Shown here piece after piece: positions 21,402 to 30,791 of a stretch of 35,014 bases of DNA. Each line of letters starts with the position of its first letter. Position 1 is the first letter of the stretch. The stretch spans positions 683,720 to 718,733 of the forward strand of contig MNCI01005567.1 of NCBI GenBank assembly GCA_015680685.1, given 5' to 3'. The stretch comes from Gnetum montanum (lineage: Eukaryota; Streptophyta; Gnetopsida; Gnetales; Gnetaceae). The notes under the pieces are model-generated. The model was not told where the DNA came from, ran no database searches, and saw only the letters and a program-made list of their open reading frames with translations. Position numbers and translations under genes: made by a program.

Positions 21402-22240
21402 TGATGAACTGCGATATTGGGGCTATGATATAGAATCTATGATATTGGATCTACGATATCAAAGCCTACCATGTGATGTCAGATACCCAATATCGGGACT
21501 TGTCTTCTTGCCTATAAATAATAGGTGGGTGCACTTGGTTTGGCAATAGTTAGTTAGACCCTTAGCCAAACTCTTGCCTTTTCTCCCTCCCAAAGCTAGA
21601 ATTATTTTTGAGTGCCTGCAGTAGGAGTCATAAAGTGAATGGATCTTAATTTGAGCATTATGTACCTAAGCACACCTTGTGTATGGCAATAAAGATAAAC
21701 TTTATGATAAACCTTGTAGCATTCAAAATAAATTAATTAATGTTAATTACTATTATTTAATGTTTTCCTTAGTTAATTAATGATTCTCTCTCACCCTACA
21801 ACTCTCCTAAGTAAGCATACATAGTACAATCACTTCGAGCATGTGTGTAATACTTGGTAACCTAGTAACGATTAGTGTTTGATAATCCTAGTAGTATTGC
21901 ACTAGTTCAAGATGTGTATAGCAAGTGAGAACGGATACTAGTGTTAGGATTAAGTAAAGCCTAGTTAATCAATAGTTAAGTTAAATTAGTCACTTAGTTA
22001 TCTCTCTTTCCCCTTATTAGCACATGACATAAAAAACATAAAAGATATAAAAATCGTATGCCTCAAGCTTACTTAACCATATAATTGTGACATACAGGTA
22101 AGTTTGGGAAGACAATGATTAACCAACCCATTCTTGTTCTACAAAGATGCATAAGCACTTAGTCCTTAGAATTCAACTAGATCGTGCATGAAACACTCAT
22201 ATTCGTATGGTTGAGCATCGGGGTACCTCACCGCTCATCA
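21402..22240 (+). repeat. Gypsy LTR 2 (839 bp, complete)
   Basis: Starts TGATGAACT after the polypurine tract and ends CCGCTCATCA. TATA box at 21513-21520. It serves as 3' LTR of the first element, yet it is followed by another PBS and gag, so it is also the 5' LTR of a second, truncated unit. Confidence 0.93.
21513..21520 (+). promoter_or_regulatory. TATA box of gypsy LTR 2
   Basis: TATAAATA, same position as in the 5' LTR (11218), here not disturbed by an insertion. Confidence 0.6.
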
Positions 22241-22259
22241 TTGGCGCTGTTGCTGGGGA
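22241..22259 (+). other. Second gypsy primer binding site
   Basis: TTGGCGCTGTTGCTGGGGA, closer to the tRNA-Asp type consensus than the first copy (two changes visible). Confidence 0.85.
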
Positions 22260-23907
22260 CTTAGTTGTTTGTGTGCTAATTAGAATTTAGGAAATAATTC
22301 ATATCATTGGAACGAACCCTTAGGGTTGGTTGAGAAAATAATAAACAAGAATACATTACACACTAAATAGACAAGTATGTCTCCTTCTTCGTACGAAAGC
22401 ACTTCACTGCCTAGGTCTGAAACAGGAAACAATTGGCGGCATAATACACATGACATTGATCCACTAGTTCCTTAATAGTTTCAAGTGGTATATATTCATC
22501 TCGATGAGTATATACCAAACATCACCTTTAATTTTCATCAATATGGACAACTATGTTGGTGAGACTTAGAAGGTAACATAGTGCTACCTCCCAATCGTTC
22601 AGTCCCAAGCATGCTTCTTCGTGCTCTCACACAAATTGGCATGTAGCACTTACAAGTAGAATATGTTGTGCAAGACCATGACTCGAGAGAATACCATCCC
22701 ATAGAGGCACAATGTCAAAGGGACTTGCAACGGGATAGACATCATAAGTCTTTGAAGGGTAAGTGGTCCCAAGATGTCCCACATGTCTTAAGAAAAAATG
22801 AGGGTGGTGAACTTGCCTTAGGCAATCGCCTACACAATGATGTTCCTCCCCTTGATGTTGGCCAAGGGGTTGTGTATTAGAACCTTCATTCTACTATTCA
22901 TAACCCAAGTTTTGATACCCATGGGCACAAAGGGTCCAAAAAAGGGACACAGACACATGATAAAGATGGACATTCTCATCGCAATCGCGATCGAGGCCGA
23001 GACCACCAAAGAGAAGGTAGTAGACACTGTCATGGTGATGGTTCTTCTTCTTCTTCACCTTCATCATCTCCTTCAANTCAAGAGATTAAATATGAACAAC
23101 ATCCCACAATTTGAAGGGGGATACAATGTTGATCCTCAGAATTACTTACAAGAATTCCATAATGTGTGTGCCTTACAAAACATAGAGAAAAAATGGAAAA
23201 AAATTAAGTTGTTTCCACAAATACTAGTTAAAGAAGTAGAAAGATGGTATCAGTCCTTAGAATCAAAATCTCTTTATAGGTGGAGTACCATGTTAGAATT
23301 GTTGAACTATAAGTACCAAACGTACTCCTGAGTGTCCAACCTACGAAAGAAAATCCAAGGCTAGAAACAAGGAGGACATGAACCCTTGGATGCCACCATG
23401 GGCTGATTTTATGCACTATTACATTATTGTCCTAGCCATGGTTATTCACAGAGGGATCAACTACTCCATCTCATAGATGAGCTACAGAATATTAGAGCAA
23501 GTTGCTAAGGAAGAAGATGAGCTACAGAAGAGAGAAAGTGCAGAAGCGTATAACTGAGATCCTTCCCTCCAGAAGATGGGAGTAAGATTTTGTGAAGATG
23601 AAGAAGATTCACCACTCGAAGAGATGGTGAATAGGAAAACTTTGCCTATGAAAGAGTTGACATTAAAAGTATTGGAAAAAGTAGACCAAATGTGGGATTC
23701 CCTAGACAATAGATTTCAAACTGTTTTCAAAATAGTAGAGGAGTCTAAAGAGCAAGGTAGTGATTGTGAAAAATGAAAGAAGAGAGAAACTGAACATGCA
23801 CATAATAAGGGTAAGGGAAAAGTTGCCATCATCAAAGAGGTTGTGGATTCGGATATAGACAATGATAGTGGATGCGAGATATGCCAATATGACCATCCTA
23901 ATGGATG
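22260..23907 (+). pseudogene. Second gypsy internal region: leader and gag, truncated
   Basis: A near-duplicate of 14638-16622, with start 'MSPSSYES' at 22376. The gag core is better preserved than in copy 1: 'FEGGYNVDPQNYLQEF', 'KKIKLFPQ' and 'WSTMLELLNYKYQ' are open at 23082-23331. It lacks 270 bases of copy 1 (15454-15723) exactly where a single N stands (23077). About 90 bases around copy-1 position 16140 are also missing. Similarity stops at about 23907 inside the zinc knuckle, so no pol follows. Confidence 0.85.
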
Positions 23908-26170
23908 TTGTTTGCATAGTTTATACACTATTATGGAATTTTGCTCTAATTATGTGCATATTTAACCAATTAGGTTCATCACACTAATCAAATAGAAGGA
24001 CTTGATTCTATAACCCTAAATTATAGTTTGTTCATAATTCTTAAAGAGTCCAATCATGTAACATTGCATTATATTTCATTTATAAGCTTCTAAGAGTTGA
24101 TAATGCTAAATAAATTTTTTCAAAATATTTATCCTATATTATAAATAATTTTTTAAAGAATAATCTTAAGATTTAATTTTTTTGTGAAGGAAAAAGATTT
24201 TCTTGACAAAAATATAAGTATATAGCTAAATTGGTGTAAGAATATATTTATAAGTGAAATTTAAACTTAAAATTGATTGATTAAATAAGTTCTAAGTGGT
24301 TATAGTTTATCATTGATGAGGGTGTGTCAAAGTTCTAAACAATTTCACTTTATGTATACGCCAAGACATATAGCTAGCATGATACATTAAAAAAATTGTA
24401 GATGAATATAAGGATGCTTGAAGTGTAACTCATGCAAGTCTTTGTTAGAAAATGAGTTAAATACTTGTACGACCATTCATTAAGACTTGCTATATCAAGT
24501 TATACCATAAGAACAAGTTTATAATAAAGTTTGAAATTAAATAGAAAATTAGTCTAGGTAAAAATGTGAATTTAGACATGGTGCTAAAAGAGAAATGAAT
24601 AACAACATGCTAGCTTATGGAAATGGGATAGAACTAGCTAAGATGGGAAAGGGAAGGGTTAATGTAAGACCTCAAAATTTTTATTAATAGTATGAAGAAA
24701 AGAATTACATCATTTCATGAGCAAAACAAAGGCAAAGCTCCCTAACAAAGAAAGTAAGATTTTAAAAAATTAAAAAAGATAATTCACCTCAAAAATATTG
24801 TTTCTCAACATGGTTATTCATAGATAACATACAAAACATATAGTGATAAGATATACAAATGATTAAGCTTTGTTAGTAAAGACATTTTCTATTAAACTAT
24901 ACATATCATCTTATTGTTTTGATGTAGAAATAATCACTTGTACATATTTTTATATACTATCTTACAGTGTAGAAAATTTTGATCTTTTTCTCATAAATTT
25001 CAAAGCTTGTTTGCTTTTCTTCTAAAATTTTGATCTTATAGTATATATTTATTTGTAAAATCACATTCACTATGATTATACATGTCATAGCATGAAAAAA
25101 GATTACAATAATCATTCAATATAATATTAATACAAAGTTAGATACAACTTAATTGAATCTTGACCATCGATTTCTTCCATGATCTCATCATAACTTCTAG
25201 TTGTTAAACATGTTGTATTGTTACTTTATTAGACCATGATCTTATTATGAGTTTACCACAACTTACAAAAGCTAATTGTAATCTGACTGTGACCTTGGCA
25301 TAATTCATTTTAGATTGTTTGACAACTGACTACAACTCAATTGATACCTTATTACAAATCATGGTAGACTAATCATGATTAGACCATGACCCGAATTTAC
25401 TTGACATCAAATAGAAATCTTTCATTAGAAAACCATGTCTACATTGTAATGCACTATTGATAGGTTGCAACCTTATTGAGACTCACATTCCTCTTTAAAA
25501 CTCTATTACAACTCATAGTTGAATACTTTTTACTGCACTAAGAGTTGCGATTGTTGCAATTACTATGAAAAGCACTCCAAATATCATTGTAAACCTATAA
25601 ACATGTTAAAACTAATGACTTGTTGTGCACAAGATATAAACCTAATAAATCCACTATAAGAAGGTTGATATGCATCATAACTAAAGTTGAAACTAAAATT
25701 TTATTATATTTGTAAATCTTCTAGATCTATTAGATAGTAGAAATGCATATTAGATATAGAAGGGATATTATAGTTATAACTTTTTTTGATTTGTTTCAAT
25801 GATATTAAGAATAGGTATAAGGAGTCTAAAAGAATTTATTATAGAAATTATAAACATTGGATGTCATATTTTCATTACCTTTACTTCACTTTTAGCTTGC
25901 AATGTAGGCACAATGCTTTAGATCATAAGGGCTTTTACAAAGATTAAAGATATATGATGGCAAAGTATGATAGATGGAAATTTGATGTGACAAAATTAAC
26001 TATAATATTGCCAAATATATAAAGCTTAGGTTAAAAATTAACTACTAGGATCAAAAAAATTGAAAGACTAATATCACATCTTGATTAATTCATGGTTTAA
26101 GCATACCCTATCTAATCTCAACCATGCTTTAAAAAATTTCTCATTATTATAATACAAGTTTGTTAATAAG
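23908..26170. other. AT-rich region without recognisable features
   Basis: No frame of 60 or more codons lies inside it beyond the first few bases, and no repeat family was recognised. The only structure seen is a 31-base imperfect palindrome at 25359-25389. The junction at 23908 marks where the second gypsy unit was cut off. Confidence 0.6.
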
Positions 26171-26985
26171 TGGAATAGTAGATCTTACATCCAACCATAA
26201 AAATTACAAGTGCTCACACATAATTTAGTCAAATTTTGTGGACTAGGACTAGTTTTGTTATCTAGATAGCTAAATGTTTTATTGTTGGTTGTTGTCTTCC
26301 CAATCACACTTTTGTGCACTCAACTTGTATAGTTAAGTGTGATTGGGATATATGATCAAAACATTATTATTAAAATATGAAAAATATTAAAGTATTAAAA
26401 TATTCAACTCTTAACTAATTAATCTAAATGCAAGAAATAAATCTACTCTAACCTAAGTATAGAGCATTTATTCCCAACTTGCTATACATATTTTGAATAT
26501 GCATCAATGTTGCTAGGTTATGAAGTATCCACTACTAGGTGTACTAAGTGGTACACTGCTAGGATTATAAAATTTATTTTTTATGGTCAAATTTAGTCAT
26601 ACTCATGTGATTTAATCAATTGCAATGAAAGTAAAATAATTAACTAGGTGCTTTAAAATTGAAAGAACAATTAAAATAGATTGCAATTAATGAAATCATA
26701 AAACTAAGACAAGTGGTACAACAAAGGAAATGGATCTCAATTTTATTGTTTCTATGAAAATGTATTTATGTACAGGTTCACTTGAATAAAATTCTTTACA
26801 ATCTACTTGATTCATGTTCTGGGTACTCGATGACTAATATTAACTTCTATAGGAAGAAATTGTAAGAGTTTGGCTAAGCTACTAACTAAATGGTGTCATA
26901 AATATGGTGGATACATGCATTTATATAGGAATTTATTTGACGAAGCCAAGCATACATTAAAGCCCATAAAATTCAAAATTTACCA
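26171..26985 (-). repeat. 3' LTR (copy A) of a non-autonomous gypsy-related family
   Basis: Read on the minus strand it begins TGGTAAATT after the polypurine tract and ends CTATTCCA, about 815 bases. It aligns with copy B (29663-30543) and, more weakly, with the plus-strand gypsy LTRs. Shared points are the TATA box (26920-26927), 'cccagt..'/'tagcag'-type blocks around 26540 and 'atggttggatgta' near the end. No PBS follows, so it is a 3' LTR. Confidence 0.75.
26920..26927 (-). promoter_or_regulatory. TATA box of LTR copy A
   Basis: TATATAAA on the minus strand, in the position corresponding to the TATA boxes of copy B and of the gypsy LTRs. Confidence 0.45.
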
Positions 26986-26998
26986 TATCCCCATGATT
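26986..26998 (-). other. Polypurine tract of copy A
   Basis: Minus-strand AATCATGGGGATA directly before the LTR. Identical 13 bases stand before LTR copy B. Confidence 0.75.
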
Positions 26999-27189
26999 AA
27001 ATACAAATTTATCCTTGAGTTAATAAAATTAGGATCAAGTTGTTTATAAAATTTCTGGAGTGACTTGATCACTTTGATTGATTAATTTAAGTGTGCAGTA
27101 CAAACTTTATATGAGTGCTTAAAATATTTAACTCAAAAAAATTGAATACATTACAAAAAATGGCTTGTATTAATATGTACAAAAATTGA

Positions 27190-27990
27190 TCAAGGCATAT
27201 ACCTTAGGTAATGCTAGTTGGTGAGTCTTATGATGGATTCTCCTACCTCAATGACTATGGCTATCCCACTATAACTACTACTATTGACTTTAGCTAAAAT
27301 GCATTTATCAAGGCCTTCATCTTCCCCTCCTTATGCATAAGATCACTGATATTCTAGGCTAATTTGACTACAGTTGTGATTGTAGGCATAGCCCAAGGAC
27401 AAGTTAAAGTGAAAAACTTCTCATGAGCATTTATAAACTAAGTAGTAAATTGTTTGCATTCGATGTTATGTGACTTTACTATATTCTATGGCTCATCATA
27501 GTCACTCATTCTTTTGGCTAGGTTCTTAGCTATAGTTCTTTGATCTTCAAATTTTTCCTTGAGAACCTTATGCTTCATGGTAGATATTCACAATTTTTTT
27601 GTGCCTCCTTACAGAGCTTGTACTTATTCTCATATAGCAAGTACAAGCTAGCCATATGCTTTTCAAGCTCAAATCTTGGCCTTCCAATAGTGAATATTAT
27701 AAGATTGACATAGCAAAGACTACTAATTTTATGTACTTTATTATCTCTTCAATTTGCAACTCCTTCATGTAAATTTTAGTTTATTATAGACATTAAGGTT
27801 ATTAAAGGTGGGTTAGAATGCATCACCTTGGAGCCTTTATTCATTTTTTTCACCAATCAGATCTCCTTTTTATTAATTTCTTTCTACATGCCAACCCAAT
27901 CCCTATAATAATTCTTTAGTTTATAATACTTTAAGGCTTTGTTATTCTTGCACAAAGAGTAGGAGTTTCAATGTTGCATACCTATTATAG
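27190..27990 (-). pseudogene. C-terminal part of a coiled-coil retroelement protein, copy A
   Basis: Homologous on the minus strand to about 30790-31660. With stops read through, the conserved part includes 'KFEDQRTIAKNLAKRMSDY', 'NIECKQF', 'CPWAMPTIT' (27385-27411) and 'KMKALINAF'. The same words occur in copy B in the same frame and spacing. It is upstream (minus strand) of LTR copy A. Homology stops near 27990, where LINE sequence begins. Function unknown; probably a structural or RNA-binding product of the element (inference). Confidence 0.65.
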
Positions 27991-28039
27991 TATTTCAAGA
28001 GTTTTATTTGAAATTATAATGTCAAGAAGATAACTATCT

Positions 28040-28680
28040 ATAAAATATTTGGGCTTTCCACTTTTCATTAGTAGAATAAAAATGAATTTATGGGAAGAAG
28101 TCATTGAAAAAATTAATAGAAGATTATCATCATGAAAGGAGAAATTACTAACACAAGCAGAAAGGATCTAGTTGATTCATTCTATATTGCAAGTTATCCC
28201 TCTTTATTATGTCTTATGTTTTAAAGTCCTAGAAGCAATTTTGAATAAAGTGGAGAAGAAAGAATGACATTTTCTTTGGTTTCATAATAAATAATGTAGC
28301 TTTCATTCAATAAAATTGAATGATCTTTGTCATTCCATCCAAGAGGATGAATGGGGTATTCATCAATTAAGTCATATAAATTTAGCATTGTTGGGGAAGC
28401 TTTTGTGGTAGGTTTACATAGGGAACAAATCATGAATACAAGTCATGAGAACTAGGTACCTATATAAGAATTTTCTTTTTCATAATACTTTGTTCATTAT
28501 GTGTGCTAGTTTGACATGGAGAAGTTTTAAAAAATTAAATGGTTTCAATAAATTTTTTGAGTTCATGATCAATTAGTACAATGGGATGATTCCTTTTAAT
28601 ATAAGCTCAATGAAGCATATGCAATTTTAGTGCTAGAAATTAAAGATCCAATTAAAGAATCTTGATGGCATAATGTGATG
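28040..28680 (+). pseudogene. LINE reverse transcriptase C-terminal fragment
   Basis: The plus strand reads 'KYLGFPLF' (28043 on), 'LWEEVIEKINRRLSS' and 'KLLTQAERI', then a stop where Gln is usual. 'VIPLYYVLCFKV' and 'NLALLGKLLW' (28383 on) follow, then 'VYIGNKS'. These are the post-catalytic segments of plant L1-like LINE proteins (K-Y-L-G-x-P, L-S-W-K-x-x-x-L-S-x-A-G-K, P-x-Y-x-M-S). TGA stands where the Trp of 'SWK' is expected. It lacks the catalytic RT core, so it is 5' truncated, as LINE insertions often are. It interrupts the minus-strand element. Confidence 0.82.
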
Positions 28681-29355
28681 ATACAAGAATGTAAAATTTT
28701 TATATCAAAGTATCTTCATGGAAAATTACCGATGAGCATGTTTTTATTTCATAACAAATAATTACAAATAATAAGTGTGTGCATTATGGAGTTTAGGTAG
28801 AAACCATTAATCATTATTTAGTCTATTCTCTTAAGGCCTAATCCTTTCAGAATAAACTTAGGCACATCATAGGAGTTTGTTGGCTTATGATTCTATTCAT
28901 GAATTTATTAATTGAATTTCTTAAAGTTAGGAGAAATAGAAGTGACACCAAAATAAAATGATTCATGTAGCAACAATACATATTATGTGGGTTTCACATA
29001 ATATAAGGGTTTTCCACAAGAAAAGAGTAATCTTGTTCTACTTGCTAAACACTTCATCATTGTTTCCATTATTCTAAGATACTATGGTGATGGTTGCCTA
29101 GCCTAATATTGTATTTGTTTTGGGTTGTTCTATTATTGGAATCTATAATGTTATTTTGATGTGCTTTATGTGTAACCTTTTATTACCAGATGTTCCCTAA
29201 TTGAGGAACAAAAACTCAGAATAAGGATTGGATAAGTTTCCCAATTAAAAGCATTGTAGCCACCAAAATCAAACATAATTTTTATGTGGTTCCTCAACTT
29301 CGATAGTTCACACTTGAAGGGTAGAATTTGTAAACACCTCCAAACTTTGTTGATT
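28681..29355 (+). other. Probable decayed LINE 3' end and unassigned sequence
   Basis: Follows the LINE fragment. A few LINE zinc-finger-like words may be present on the plus strand, but no motif is certain and no poly(A) tail was found. Confidence 0.35.
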
Positions 29356-29563
29356 CAAAAATGTGGTTTGAAGGACATCACAACCTTTACAAGATTTGAG
29401 CTCTATTCTGGAGTGTTTCGTCACTCCAAAACCACTTAACCCTGCCAGATTCAAATAAGCTAAAAATATGGATTAAAGGATCGATAACCTTTACAAACAT
29501 GAGCTCCACACTAGAGTGTTTTGTTGCTACAAAACCACTTGACCTTGCAAGGTCCTAACAAGC
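29356..29563. repeat. Two tandem copies of a ~104-bp unit
   Basis: The first unit (about 29356-29459) and the second (about 29460-29563) share 'aacctttaca', 'gagctc', 'gagtgttt' and 'aaaaccactt' in the same order with a constant offset of 104. They are diverged by roughly a quarter. The origin is unknown. Confidence 0.75.
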
Positions 29564-29662
29564 TCAACAAAGATGCCTTCTCGCAAAAAGCACATCAGCC
29601 TCACAGGGCTACAAAGAAAGAAAGAAAATGATCAAGGATAAAGTATAACTTGATTTATAAAG

Positions 29663-30543
29663 TGATGAGTAGCAAGGTAACCCTACATCCAACCATATGA
29701 ATCACAAAGTGTGCACATGCAATCTAGTTGAATTCCATGTACTTCATCATTTCTAGTGCACTAGCCCTTTAGGAAGTGAATATAGCCTTAAGTTCAATCA
29801 GTGTCTTCCCAATTACACTTGTGATGTTTGTTACTATGGTTAAGTGTAATTGAGGCATTCGAATTTTATCATTTTTTATGTTTTATAGCTGGGTGATTGA
29901 ATTGTAGATAAAAAGGGATTTGATTAACTATTCTAATTAAGTAATTAACTAATCATTTTACTAATCCTAACATAAGTCTCCATTCCCACTTTTCGTACAC
30001 ATCTTGAACCCACGTATCTACTGCTGGATGACTAAGAGCTATGCTACTGGGTGTACCAAGCAATAATGTTGCTGGGATTACCAAGTAAATATGTGTTATG
30101 CTTGAAGCAGTCGTATTTATGTGTGTAATATATCTTGCTTACTTGTCTCATTAATGTAATAATTGGAAAATATTTAATAACTAATTGAAAGCATTTAATA
30201 AATAATTGAAAACAATAAATGCATGAATAAACTAGCTAATCTATCCAAAGTGCTGCAAGGTTTATTAGAAAGCTTGTCTTTATTATGGCACACATTGTCG
30301 TGCTTAGGTACAAAAATGCTCAAATAAAGATCCATACACTTAATGACTCCTACTGTGGGCACTTAGGGGAAAAAAATTCTAACTTTTGAATGGAAAGAAT
30401 GTAAGAGCTTTTCTACTGCTAAAATCTAGATTACCATAAATGTGGTTGGTAGGAATGTATTTATAGGTGATAGATAAACACTACGTTGATGGGGCCTCAT
30501 CAATGAGGCCTCGTTGACATAATCAACCAACAATGACTTATCA
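29663..30543 (-). repeat. 3' LTR (copy B) of the non-autonomous gypsy-related family (881 bp)
   Basis: On the minus strand it starts TGATAAGTC and ends GCTACTCATCA, nearly the same ends as the gypsy LTRs (TGATGAACT...CTCATCA). Shared interior blocks include 'cagtaggagtcat', 'gtatggatctttatt', 'tggtaatccca' and 'atgttaggatta'. A polypurine tract precedes it and no PBS follows, so it is a 3' LTR. Confidence 0.85.
30457..30464 (-). promoter_or_regulatory. TATA box of LTR copy B
   Basis: TATAAATA on the minus strand, in 'cacctataaatacattcc', in the same LTR position as in the gypsy LTRs. Confidence 0.55.
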
Positions 30544-30556
30544 TATCCCCATGATT
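30544..30556 (-). other. Polypurine tract of copy B
   Basis: Minus-strand AATCATGGGGATA just before TGATAAG, identical to the tract of copy A. Confidence 0.8.
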
Positions 30557-30791
30557 GAATGAAAAATCGTCCTCAAGTTCTTTTACAAAATTGGAAAGGT
30601 ATGAGATTATTGACTAACTTTTCTTCAACAAAAAAAAACTAATTGACTTGACAAAAAATAGAGTGCTCAAGTATATGGATCAACACATTACAAAAAATGG
30701 TGGTGTTCAGAATACAAAATTGAATAACATGATTTAACTCTTCAAAATTGAACAACACATTCCTTGATGATGTGAAGCTTGTTAGAGAAAA

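Larger units (their letters stand above)
11121..22240 (+). mobile_element. Ty3/gypsy retrotransposon, Athila/Tat-like PBS, decayed and internally deleted
   Basis: The LTRs begin TGATGAACT and end CTTATCA or CTCATCA (TG...CA with a short inverted repeat). Between them are a tRNA-Asp type PBS, gag, retropepsin, RT with FMDD, an integrase C-terminal module, a ~1.9-kb 3' region without clear coding, and a polypurine tract. RT before integrase makes it gypsy. RNase H and the integrase core are missing. In a ~340-base stretch of the two LTRs I count about 25 differences, mostly transitions. The 5' LTR carries a nested insertion of about 2.7 kb. Confidence 0.9.

Noticed and set aside
28221-28433. 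70-codon minus-strand frame
   Set aside because: Antisense shadow of the plus-strand LINE fragment, which has recognisable motifs.
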